DNA from: Candidatus Obscuribacter sp. | GTDB taxonomy: Bacteria; Cyanobacteriota; Vampirovibrionia; Obscuribacterales; Obscuribacteraceae | NCBI GenBank assembly: GCA_016712465.1 | Contig: JADJQZ010000001.1 | Span: 4,650,001-4,714,000 of the forward strand | Length of the DNA: 64,000 nucleotides | Reading direction: 5' to 3' | Shown here: in pieces, positions 44,895-54,230 of the stretch | Layout of the letters: the number at the start of each line of letters is the position of its first letter | Numbering within the stretch: the first letter of the stretch is position 1 | The notes under the pieces: generated by a model | What the model was told of the DNA's origin: nothing | The model's input: the letters and a program-made list of their open reading frames with translations, nothing else | Database searches by the model: none | Made by a program: the position numbers and the translations under genes

Positions 44895-46229
44895 TCATTC
44901 CGCCCCGCTCAGGCGAGCAAGCGCCGCCTGCCTGTGGGCAACCAATCCTTCCAGCCCCGCAAATGCGGCAGTACCGGCGGCCAGCCCCGGTGCCCGGTCG
45001 GGAATCTTGAGCCAGCTCTGGCCGCGCAAAAACGTCAGCGGACTGAGCCCACCGGCATAACGAGCGGCGCGGTTGGTGGGCAGCGTATGATTGGGACCGG
45101 CCATATAGTCGCCGAAAGGCACAGCCGCATAATTGCCCATAAAGAGCGCACCATAACTGGTGAGATTTTCCTTGAGTGATTCCGGTTCTTGCACATGCAA
45201 CTCGAGGTGCTCCGGCGCTACAAAGTTGCTCAGCCCGGCACAAGAGTCCAGGGAATCCAACACCACGATGGCGCTCTCAGAGAGCACGACCGGGACAAAA
45301 TCAGGTAGGTGCAAGTCTTCAAGAGAAGCAGCAAGAGCCTCATTGACTGAACCGGCAAGTTCGGCGCTATCAGTGAAAAGGTAAACTCTAGCCTCAGGAT
45401 CATGCTCGGCCTGAGCCAACAGATCAAGTGCGACCCACTCAGCTCTAGCCTGGCTGTCGGCAATGATCACTACCTCACTTGGTCCGGCCAGAGTATCCAT
45501 TCCGACCTGCCCGAATAATTGGCGCTTGGCTTCGGTGACGTAAGCGTTTCCCGGTCCCACAATGACGTCGGCAGCGCCAATTGAAGCAGTACCAAAGGCC
45601 AGAGCGCTGACAGCCTGAGCACCGCCCAATTCGATAAACTCCACCACCCCGGCCAGATAACCGGCATACAAGACCTCATCACACAGCATCGGTGAAACGA
45701 TACAAATGTCTTTCACGCCGGCAGCGCGAGCAGTGAGGCTGGTCATCAAGGCCGTAGACGGCAGTGGATATCGTCCCCCCGGTACATAGCAGGCGGCACG
45801 CTTTACCGGTCGAAATTCAAAACCGGCCTGATAAGCACCATAATCAACGGTGACCGACTGCAAGCTGTTCATAAGGCTCTCGGCAAACTTACTGATATTG
45901 CCGGCCGCTTCCCCAATTACTTCCCTGGTCGAAAGGGGAAGACGGCCGCAAAGAGCAGCCGCTTCCTCTGCGTCCAGAATAAAGCGACGAGGCGGTCTAT
46001 CCTTCAATTCTGCGGCAATCCGCTCCAAGGCGGCGTCACCGCCTTCGCGCACAGCACTTATGATGGCTGAAACACGACTTGCCACTGAATTCCTCTGAAA
46101 ATCATCACTCTTTCTAGCAAACAGTTGTTCAGCCAGGGCCCCCTGATTTTCGCACTCGGCAGCACTAAAAACAGGCATAGGTAGCCCACCTGGAAGCGCC
46201 TTACCGGCCCGCAATTGATTCAAAGACAT
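44895..46229 (-). CDS. hisD: Histidinol dehydrogenase
   Basis: 444 residues from the second of two ATGs, which has AGGAG six bases upstream. It catalyses the last two oxidations, L-histidinol to histidine, with NAD and zinc. Markers are 'CYVPGGRYPLPSTALM', 'GPGNAYVTEAKRQLFG', 'DTLAGPSEVVIIAD', 'EHDPEARVYLFT', 'VAPEHLELH' (catalytic Glu-His) and 'YMAGPNHTLPT' (His). Last gene of the his operon, 17 bp after hisA-hisIE. Confidence 0.97.
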   Translation of the reverse strand: MSLNQLRAGKALPGGLPMPVFSAAECENQGALAEQLFARKSDDFQRNSVASRVSAIISAVREGGDAALERIAAELKDRPPRRFILDAEEAAALCGRLPLSTREVIGEAAGNISKFAESLMNSLQSVTVDYGAYQAGFEFRPVKRAACYVPGGRYPLPSTALMTSLTARAAGVKDICIVSPMLCDEVLYAGYLAGVVEFIELGGAQAVSALAFGTASIGAADVIVGPGNAYVTEAKRQLFGQVGMDTLAGPSEVVIIADSQARAEWVALDLLAQAEHDPEARVYLFTDSAELAGSVNEALAASLEDLHLPDFVPVVLSESAIVVLDSLDSCAGLSNFVAPEHLELHVQEPESLKENLTSYGALFMGNYAAVPFGDYMAGPNHTLPTNRAARYAGGLSPLTFLRGQSWLKIPDRAPGLAAGTAAFAGLEGLVAHRQAALARLSGAE

Positions 46230-46245
46230 CATTTACTCCTTTGCT

Positions 46246-47496
46246 TCACCGGCGCCGCGCCGCCAGTTCATTTTCAATATCTTTCCAATTGAGCCCCTCG
46301 TCTACGGCCAGTACGCTCAAGAAATAAATCAAATCGGCAATTTCCCAGCGCAGATTGGCTCGATCTTCATAAGTGGACACCTCGAAGGCTTCCTCCATAA
46401 TTTTCTTTAGCAAGAGCTTGCGGTTCTGGAATAACTTGGCTGTATAAGAGCCTTCCGCCGCATCCTCTTTGCGGCTCTCCAGGGTGGCAAAAAGAGCAGC
46501 CAGGGAAAATTTCCGATCGGCACCGGCACCAGCGAAGCAACTATAAGTATCGTTATGACAGGCCGCTTCCACCTGCCGCACCGTGAAGAGCAGGCTATCT
46601 CGATCACAGTCGGCACGACAAGAAAGAAGCTCCTGCACATGACCGGAAGTTTCTCCCTTGCGCCAGAGGCTCTGGCGAGAGCGACTGAAATAAACGCCCC
46701 GTCCCTCGGTTAATGCCAGCCGCAGAGACTCCCTGGAACTATAAGCCAGCATGAGCACCTGACCGGCTTGATCTTGCACCACGGTCGGTATCAACTCCTG
46801 ATCACCACTCTTGACACCACCAAAGTTGAGACTCTCCAGCACCGCTTCAATCGGATCGACCAAACCTTTGTAGAGAGCCATGCCCACTTGCACATCCAGA
46901 CCCAAACGGGATATCGCGGCTATCTGCGCCGTGTCCTTGATACCGCCAGCCACGGTCAGCCGACCACTCAACCTCTGTGAAAGTGCTTTTACGGCATCCA
47001 GATTCATACCCTTCAGGCAACCTTCGTCTTCCACAAAGGTAGCGAGAAATCCGCTACAGTACGGCGCCAGGCGCTCAGCCCGCTGCCAAATGGTTTCGCC
47101 GGTGGAATTGGACCAACCCTGATCAACCACCACTTCCATCCGGTGATCAAGGGCCACCATCACCTTCTCAGACGGCAGTTGGCTGAGAAACTCCGGCTCT
47201 GCTTTCGTACCGACGATGAGCCGCTGTGCTCCCGCCTTGATGAGAGCCATAGCCGTCTCTTTATCTCTGATGCCGCCGCCGACACGCACATCGGCTACAC
47301 CGCAAATCTCTTCGATCAAGGCTAAATTACTGCCCTTACCCATGGCTGCATCAAGGTCAATCACAGCCACTTCACCATAGCGGTTGAAGCGGCGAGCCAA
47401 CTCCAGGGGGCTGACTTCACTCTCCAGAACAAATTCTTTGCCCTGCCTAAGTTGCACGGCGCGTCCATTCATGATATCGATGCTGGGAACTAACAT
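46246..47496 (-). CDS. hisA-hisIE: Trifunctional HisA-HisI-HisE fusion
   Basis: 416 residues. Residues 1-225 are a TIM-barrel HisA (ProFAR isomerase): 'PSIDIMNGRAVQL', 'VRVGGGIRDKETA', 'VIDLDAAMG'. Residues ~235-325 are HisI (PRA-CH): 'VYFSRSRQSLWRKGETSGH', 'CRADCDRDSLLF', 'ACHNDTYSCF' with its zinc Cys residues. Residues ~330-416 are HisE (PRA-PH): 'KKIMEEAFEV' and 'WEIADLIYFLSVL'. All three catalytic sets look intact. It therefore carries three successive early steps of histidine synthesis in one chain. The start overlaps the end of hisF by seven bases. Confidence 0.95.
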   Translation of the reverse strand: MLVPSIDIMNGRAVQLRQGKEFVLESEVSPLELARRFNRYGEVAVIDLDAAMGKGSNLALIEEICGVADVRVGGGIRDKETAMALIKAGAQRLIVGTKAEPEFLSQLPSEKVMVALDHRMEVVVDQGWSNSTGETIWQRAERLAPYCSGFLATFVEDEGCLKGMNLDAVKALSQRLSGRLTVAGGIKDTAQIAAISRLGLDVQVGMALYKGLVDPIEAVLESLNFGGVKSGDQELIPTVVQDQAGQVLMLAYSSRESLRLALTEGRGVYFSRSRQSLWRKGETSGHVQELLSCRADCDRDSLLFTVRQVEAACHNDTYSCFAGAGADRKFSLAALFATLESRKEDAAEGSYTAKLFQNRKLLLKKIMEEAFEVSTYEDRANLRWEIADLIYFLSVLAVDEGLNWKDIENELAARRR

Positions 47497-48353
47497 ATGC
47501 GTACCTTGACTCCTTCTTCTTGCAATCTTGCCTTCACCTCAGCCACGCTGTACAACCGGTCATGGAAAATACTGGCGGCAAGAGCCGCATCGGCTCCGGC
47601 GGCAGCAAATACATCTACAAAACTGCCCGGGTCTCTGGCACCGCCCGAGGCAATCACCGGAATCGGCAGGCTGGAAGAGAACAACGACACCATGGGTAAG
47701 TCGAAGCCGGAGAGCGTGCCGTCGGCATCAAAAGATGTGAGCAGAACCTCACCGGCACCTCTTTCATAGCAGTTCTTTGCCCACAAGAATGCGTCCAGGC
47801 CAGTGCCCAGAGTACCGCCACGCACCACCACCTCATAGACTGAGGCGGGCGACTCTGCCTCGCAAACGGCACTGACAGCCCTGGCATCTATGGCTACTAC
47901 GCAACACTGGGAGCCGCAAGCGACGGCAATTTCTTCCACCAGCGCCGGTCTATCCACAGCGGCGGAATTGACGGAAACTTTGTCGGCACCACAATCGAGT
48001 AAGCGCTTCACATCATCGAGAGTGCGAATGCCTCCACCCACGGTAAAGGGAATGGAAAGTCGGTCGGCTACAGCACGAATCAAATCGTAGACAGTAGCAC
48101 GCTCTTCCCTGGTGGCGGAAATATCCAGGAACATCAGTTCATCAGCGCCCTGCTCCTGATATTGAACCGCCAACTCAACCGGATCGCCGACATCGCGCAG
48201 ATTCTGAAACTTGACACCCTTCACGGTGCGACCGCCGGCAACGTCAAGGCAAGGTATGATGCGCTTGCAGAGCCCGTTACCCTGGGAGGTCTCATCCAAG
48301 ATCAAAGGTTCGAAAAATTCACCGGTGCGATCCAGCACCTTATTTTGAGACAT
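47490..48353 (-). CDS. hisF: Imidazole glycerol phosphate synthase, cyclase subunit
   Basis: 287 residues. After an extra N-terminal stretch of ~28 residues, the barrel starts 'CKRIIPCLDVAGGRTVKG' and carries the catalytic first Asp in 'CLDV' and the second in the 'SFDADGTLSG' loop. Phosphate loops are 'VGGGIRTLDDVK' and 'IASGGARDPGSF'. With HisH it converts PRFAR and ammonia into imidazole glycerol phosphate and AICAR. Overlaps hisH by 14 bases and hisA-IE by seven bases. The N-terminal extension beyond the usual start is odd, and a shorter start is not obvious. Confidence 0.96.
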   Translation of the reverse strand: MSQNKVLDRTGEFFEPLILDETSQGNGLCKRIIPCLDVAGGRTVKGVKFQNLRDVGDPVELAVQYQEQGADELMFLDISATREERATVYDLIRAVADRLSIPFTVGGGIRTLDDVKRLLDCGADKVSVNSAAVDRPALVEEIAVACGSQCCVVAIDARAVSAVCEAESPASVYEVVVRGGTLGTGLDAFLWAKNCYERGAGEVLLTSFDADGTLSGFDLPMVSLFSSSLPIPVIASGGARDPGSFVDVFAAAGADAALAASIFHDRLYSVAEVKARLQEEGVKVRIC

Positions 48354-48972
48354 TAGAGAGCCACTCCTTCAACAAACGTTCGCCCATATCCCCGCTTTTC
48401 TCGGGGTGGAACTGGAAAGCCGTGAGATTACCGACCTGCAGGGCCGCGCAGAAAGCACCGCCGTAGTCGGCAAGGTAAGAGATAGCACCAGGCTCCCGGG
48501 GGCAAGCATAGTAAGAATTGACGAAGTAGACAAAGCCCTCCTTGATGTCACCGGTCATTTCCCGGCAAGCGACAATCTTGTTCCAGCCTATCTGTGGAAC
48601 TTTATGCACCCTGGTCGCGCGATACCGCACCACTTTACCGCTAACAAGACCAAGCCCACTAACCCCGGGCGCTTCCTCACTTTCATCAAAGAGAACTTGC
48701 ATGCCCACACAAACGCCAAGAAAGGGAGTGCCGCCCTTGAGCATGGCCTTCAGCCTCTCGGCAAACTTATTCTCATTCAAAGAAGCCATAACGGTGCCAA
48801 AGGCACCAACCCCTGGCAAAATCACCGGGCGTTCTCCCGAAGGCGGGTCGAAATTTCCTTTCGTCTGAAACTTCACTCCCAGACGGGTCAAACAGCGACT
48901 CATGCTGCCCACATTGCCGCCGGCGGATGTGACCAAGTCGACGGCTGAAAAATTCAACTCTTCAGTTTTCAT
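48340..48972 (-). CDS. hisH: Imidazole glycerol phosphate synthase, glutaminase subunit
   Basis: 210 residues. Class I glutaminase with the nucleophile in 'GVCVGMQVLFD' (usual form G-I-C-x-G-M-Q), the His-Glu pair in 'FQFHPEKSG' and 'NSYYACP' for the oxyanion region. It supplies ammonia to HisF. Overlaps hisB by 11 bases at its start and hisF by 14 at its end, implying tight translational coupling. Confidence 0.95.
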   Translation of the reverse strand: MKTEELNFSAVDLVTSAGGNVGSMSRCLTRLGVKFQTKGNFDPPSGERPVILPGVGAFGTVMASLNENKFAERLKAMLKGGTPFLGVCVGMQVLFDESEEAPGVSGLGLVSGKVVRYRATRVHKVPQIGWNKIVACREMTGDIKEGFVYFVNSYYACPREPGAISYLADYGGAFCAALQVGNLTAFQFHPEKSGDMGERLLKEWLSNVSK

Positions 48973-49600
48973 CCAGAACCCCCTTGGTGCTCAAATAAGT
49001 AGAACCCGGCAGGGGAACAATGGCCTGCCGCAAAGAACGAGCGAGCGCTTTGAAAAGGGCCTCGATAAGGTGGTGATCATTGTCGGCACAAACGGCATGA
49101 CAGTGCAGGGTAGCCTTCAGGCCATCCACGAAACCTTTGAAGAATTCGCGGAAGAGATTGGGATCTAAACCACCCACCGGAAAATTTCCAAATGACATAT
49201 TCCAGGTAAGATTGCGACGTCCGCACAGGTCAATGGCGACAGTGACCAGACTACCATCCATGGGGTAAGAAAAAGAGCCGGCCCGCTCGATGCCCTTAAG
49301 TCCACCAAGGGCCTTGAAAATTGCCTCACCCAGAACGATGCCGGTATCCTCGATCAAGTGATGGGGATCTACTTCGATGTCACCGCGGGCTTCAACAATG
49401 AAGCTCATGCGAGAATGACAGGCCAGCGCATCGAGCATGTGTGTAAGAAAGGGTAAGTCGGTGACAATCCGCGACTGAAGCGGCTGGTCAAGCAAGACTT
49501 CAATGCTTACACTTGTTTCGCGGGTTGCCCGTTCCACCCTGGCCATGCGCCCAACCTGGCAGGACGAATCGTTAACTAGCTCAGAATTTTTCAAGCTCAT
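48962..49600 (-). CDS. hisB: Imidazoleglycerol-phosphate dehydratase
   Basis: 212 residues, monofunctional (no N-terminal phosphatase as in E. coli HisB). Manganese-binding motifs are 'DPHHLIEDTGIVLGEA' and 'DNDHHLIEALFKALARSLRQA', with 'FLTHMLDALACHS' earlier. The first ~20 residues are extra. It dehydrates IGP to imidazole acetol phosphate. The phosphatase activity carried by HisB in enterobacteria is expected instead from the HAD part of the upstream gene. Overlaps that gene by four bases. Confidence 0.96.
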   Translation of the reverse strand: MSLKNSELVNDSSCQVGRMARVERATRETSVSIEVLLDQPLQSRIVTDLPFLTHMLDALACHSRMSFIVEARGDIEVDPHHLIEDTGIVLGEAIFKALGGLKGIERAGSFSYPMDGSLVTVAIDLCGRRNLTWNMSFGNFPVGGLDPNLFREFFKGFVDGLKATLHCHAVCADNDHHLIEALFKALARSLRQAIVPLPGSTYLSTKGVLDEN

Positions 49601-51360
49601 AAAGAAAGCACCTCGATAATTTCATTGACGTTTTGAACTGTAATATCGGCACCACTCTCTCTCAGGGTGGCAGCGCTCAAATTCGTACAGACACCGATGG
49701 CATAAAAACCGGCTTGCCGCGCCGCTTGCATATCATCCACAGAATTGCCCACATAGATACCATCACGAATCCGGTAATCGCTCCTGGCCCGCAATAAGAA
49801 ATCAGGCTCCGGCTTTGGTCTTGCATCCGGCAGATCATCAAGACAATAAACTCTCTTGAAGGAAGCATCCAGGCGGCTAGCCCAAACCGGTTCATATTCC
49901 CGGCGGGTGCGACCGGTCACAATGAAGAGTGGATGTTTCAAGGCCGCCTTTTGCAAGAGCCCTTCATCAAAGAATGCGGTTTCATTGGCAGCGGCCATAG
50001 ACAGATATAATTCAAAGGCTTCGTCGCTCAACTTTCCAAAGTCCACTTCGATACCCCGACGCCGCAGCAGTTCCTGTGCGGCAACCCAATCATCATTAAA
50101 GCCGCCTTCCGCCCTCAGACAGTTAAGTTCGTCCGGAGCCAGTCTGCCGCCGCTGTAGCGAAAGACAAGTTCATCAACGGTGGCATCAAAACTGGTGCTG
50201 GTATCCACAAGAGTGCCGTCCAGGTCAAAGAGCAGAGCGTAGCCGGAATTAAATTCGTCAAGCAATTCTAAAAGGCGCTGATTCTCATCCTCGCTGCCGG
50301 TTGAAACCCGCACCATTCCCCAGAGCGGATCGGCTTGGGTAAGCTGGTCTTTTTCGATGCTTCCGGGCGGCGCCACCGAAGCACTACGATTGCGCACCAG
50401 AAGCCCACGCTCCTTCAAAAAATCGGTAACCGACTGGGCATTAATTCCAAGCGAAAGCAGAAAACTGTTGGACTGTCCGCGGACGAGTTTGTAGCCGCGA
50501 ACAACAAGTTCGCTTTCCAGCCGCTCCTTGCGCTCCACCGAAGTCTCCGCACCCGCCAATACCTTTGAGCTTTCACCGACTAGTTTAAGGGCCGTGGCCA
50601 CGGCGGCAGAGTTGACACTATAGGGTAGGCGTACCCGCTGCAACCACTCAAGATTGGTGGGGTTGGAAACTATGAAGCCGAGTCTCAAGCCGGCCATGGC
50701 CCAGGCTTTGGAGAAGGTTCTCATTACAAGCAAGTTTGAATACTGATCAAGGGTCGTCGCCTTCAATAAGGCGTGCGGCTGAGCAGCCGGTTCTACTCGA
50801 GAAAACTCCACATAAGCTTCATCCACGGCAATGAGCGTATCGGGGAAACGCCTACACCATTCCAAGATGACTTCACTACCAATAGTGGCACCGGTGGGAT
50901 TTTCCGGTGTAGCGAACATAGCCAGCTTCGGCTTCATTGAAAGAGCCTTTTCAATTCCCGCCAGATCGAAACTCAAATCAGCAAGTACCGGCACTTCTAC
51001 AAGCTCGGCACCAGCCAGAAGAAGGGCATGGGGCACCATCTGGAAACAAGGTTTGGAGACCACGGCTTTATCCTGCCCGGGCTCAATAAAGGTATTAGCC
51101 ACAAGGGAAATAGCCTCGTCGGAGCCGTTGGTCAGGAGAATATTGCCGCTCTCCACCCCGTAGAGCACCGCCAGACTGGCAAGCAATTCTTCATACTCAG
51201 GATAGGCACTCACCTTCTGCGGCGCCAGTCCGTGCGGATAAGTCTCAGGAAAGCCGCAGGTATTCTCGCCAAAATCGAGGCGTATATAGTCCAGGCGGCC
51301 AGCGGACGGGCCTTTGTAGGGGGAGAGTTTCTGTACAATCTGCTTGGGAAATACAGGCAT
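49597..51360 (-). CDS. hisC: Histidinol-phosphate aminotransferase fused to a HAD phosphatase
   Basis: 587 residues. Residues 1-360 are a PLP aminotransferase of the HisC type: 'IRLDFGENTCGFPETYPHG', 'TNGSDEAISLVANTF', 'ATPENPTGA', the PLP lysine in 'RTFSKAWAMAGLRLGF', 'LLVRNRS' near the end. Residues ~370-587 are a HAD domain with 'LLFDLDGTLVDTS' (nucleophile Asp), 'FIVTGRTRREYEPV' and 'RPKPEPDFLLRA...GNSVDDMQAA' (motif III/IV). The fusion makes the transaminase and, by inference, histidinol-phosphate phosphatase in one protein. No other phosphatase candidate is in the operon. Confidence 0.93.
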   Translation of the reverse strand: MPVFPKQIVQKLSPYKGPSAGRLDYIRLDFGENTCGFPETYPHGLAPQKVSAYPEYEELLASLAVLYGVESGNILLTNGSDEAISLVANTFIEPGQDKAVVSKPCFQMVPHALLLAGAELVEVPVLADLSFDLAGIEKALSMKPKLAMFATPENPTGATIGSEVILEWCRRFPDTLIAVDEAYVEFSRVEPAAQPHALLKATTLDQYSNLLVMRTFSKAWAMAGLRLGFIVSNPTNLEWLQRVRLPYSVNSAAVATALKLVGESSKVLAGAETSVERKERLESELVVRGYKLVRGQSNSFLLSLGINAQSVTDFLKERGLLVRNRSASVAPPGSIEKDQLTQADPLWGMVRVSTGSEDENQRLLELLDEFNSGYALLFDLDGTLVDTSTSFDATVDELVFRYSGGRLAPDELNCLRAEGGFNDDWVAAQELLRRRGIEVDFGKLSDEAFELYLSMAAANETAFFDEGLLQKAALKHPLFIVTGRTRREYEPVWASRLDASFKRVYCLDDLPDARPKPEPDFLLRARSDYRIRDGIYVGNSVDDMQAARQAGFYAIGVCTNLSAATLRESGADITVQNVNEIIEVLSL

Positions 51361-51363
51361 GTT

Positions 51364-52308
51364 CTACACTTCTCCCAGTACGATTTTGTCTACTTTATAT
51401 TCAAGAATATCGCGAGCACCCTTTGCTACCAATTGAGGAATGAGGGCACGAACGTCGGCACTGGGCACCGAAATCTTGACGGCATAGCCACCACCATTGA
51501 ATAGCTCGGATATAGTCGGCGCCTTCATACAGGGCAGGTCCACAACCAGTTTGTCGAAGTCGGCTTTAGACACATTCATCTCCAGCATCACCCGTCCACG
51601 TGCTGCCAGCGTGCTCTTCATGAGCATGGTCATCTCTTCCAGAATCCGGCGCTTGCCGGCAATTTCCAGAGCGGCTCGATTGCATATAAACCTGGTGGTA
51701 GACCGCATTATTTCATCGATTATAACCAATCGATTTTGCCTGAGAGTTGCACCACTAGCGGTATTATCGATAATGATGTCCGCATCTTCCGGCGGCAGGG
51801 CTTCGGTGGCACCAAAAGTCTGCACAAAGATGGCATTCAGATTATTCTCGGCAATAAACCGCGAAGCCAGGCTTCTGTATTCGGAGGCCACCACCAGAGG
51901 TCTGCCGAGGTCCAGGCTGCGAAAATCGCCGCGCTCTGCCAGTTCCTCCGGCATAGCAGCAACAATCCGCACCGGGTCAAAGCCTAAATCCAGAAGTTCT
52001 ACCACCTGAGCGTTCTGCTCCGTCACCCAGTCGTAGCCGCTAAAGCCGCAATCATGTCTGCCCAGAGCTACAAGACCGGGAATATTCTGGGATTTGAGCA
52101 ATTTGGTGGTAAAGCCGGGATCGGAACAAAGAGGACGATAAGAGCGGTCATTAGCCAGGAAATTGAGTCCAATCTGGTTTAGCAGACCAAGAACTTTCTC
52201 CTGTATACGACCTTTGGGTATGGTCATACGAAGCGCACCGCTCGGCTCCGGGTAGGGAGCCACCTGTCCATCGACAATCGAATCAGGACTATTAACTACT
52301 TGAACCAT
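51364..52308 (-). CDS. hisG: ATP phosphoribosyltransferase
   Basis: 314 residues from ATG 52308 (GGAG nine bases upstream, just after the leader terminator). A frame extends five codons to a TTG at 52323, but that codon overlaps the terminator region. This is the long-form HisG: a PRT core with 'RMTIPKGRIQEKVL', 'DIIIDNTASGATLRQNRL' (PRPP loop), and a C-terminal ~75-residue regulatory domain ('KADFDKLVVDLPCMKAPTISEL', 'SADVRALIPQLVAKGARDILEY'). It does the first committed, histidine-inhibited step. First gene of the operon, three bases before hisC. Confidence 0.95.
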   Translation of the reverse strand: MVQVVNSPDSIVDGQVAPYPEPSGALRMTIPKGRIQEKVLGLLNQIGLNFLANDRSYRPLCSDPGFTTKLLKSQNIPGLVALGRHDCGFSGYDWVTEQNAQVVELLDLGFDPVRIVAAMPEELAERGDFRSLDLGRPLVVASEYRSLASRFIAENNLNAIFVQTFGATEALPPEDADIIIDNTASGATLRQNRLVIIDEIMRSTTRFICNRAALEIAGKRRILEEMTMLMKSTLAARGRVMLEMNVSKADFDKLVVDLPCMKAPTISELFNGGGYAVKISVPSADVRALIPQLVAKGARDILEYKVDKIVLGEV

Positions 52309-52325
52309 CTGTTTCTTCTCCAAAC

Positions 52326-52352
52326 AAAAAAGAGCCCGCTCTACGCGGGCTC
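52326..52352 (-). terminator. Attenuator terminator upstream of hisG
   Basis: On the minus strand an 8-bp perfect stem GAGCCCGC/GCGGGCTC with a 5-nt loop (GTAGA) is followed by TTTTTT. It ends about 18 bases before the hisG start codon, so termination here prevents expression of the whole his operon. It would form when the 5' arm is not captured by the upstream segment described in the next entries. Confidence 0.9.
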
Positions 52353-52377
52353 ACAAGGATTGCATGCTTAAATGAAG

Positions 52378-52479
52378 CTACCTCAGACCCGCCAGCCAGT
52401 AAACATGATGATGATGGTGCGAAGCGATGTTCGCTGCCGAATATATGAATGCAATTTTCTTAGATTCGACGGTAGTCAT
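52378..52479 (-). CDS. hisL: his operon leader peptide with five consecutive His codons
   Basis: A 33-residue ORF from ATG 52479 to TAG 52378-52380. Codons 21-25 (52405-52419) read CAC CAT CAT CAT CAT, five histidines in a row. The last four residues (Ala-Gly-Leu-Arg) overlap a segment able to pair with the terminator. No strong Shine-Dalgarno precedes the ATG. An in-frame GTG at 52509 is an alternative start. A 5-bp hairpin (52419-52423 with 52430-52434) lies just before the His codons. Ribosome stalling for lack of His-tRNA would leave the downstream segment free. This is the classical design of enterobacterial his leaders. The ORF is too short for gene finders. Confidence 0.85.
   Translation of the reverse strand: MTTVESKKIAFIYSAANIASHHHHHVYWLAGLR
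52381..52392 (-). promoter_or_regulatory. Candidate antiterminator segment in the his leader
   Basis: The minus strand here reads GCGGGTCTGAGG, the last codons of the leader peptide. Its GCGGG-(T)-CT can pair with AGCCCGC, the 5' arm of the terminator, with one bulged base. It starts 12 bases after the last His codon, so a ribosome stalled at the first His codons would expose it, and one reaching the stop codon would cover it. Read by eye and not folded by computation. Confidence 0.7.
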
Positions 52480-52671
52480 ATCAGCCCGGGCGATTTCTTG
52501 AGGTTCCACTACTTATATAGATGTATCTGTATAGATAGACTTGCGAACAATGTCTGAGAACTCCGAGAGTAACATGCGCTTCGGGCGGATGGCAAGAAGT
52601 TATAAGGATAGTTAAGTTCTTGGTGTATCCTAATCTCGGATCGATTCCCCATAGAGCAGAAAAACTTCGTT

Positions 52672-54111
<1,440 letters not shown>

Positions 54112-54230
54112 CACTTCAGTCGATCTGCTCGCAAGAGGCAGTCCAAGGTAATTGACAACCTCGTAGAATCGCTCCCTTTCAAGCGGTTATACTCGCCCCG
54201 TACCAGGCACCATCCAGAGGGAAGCAAGCT

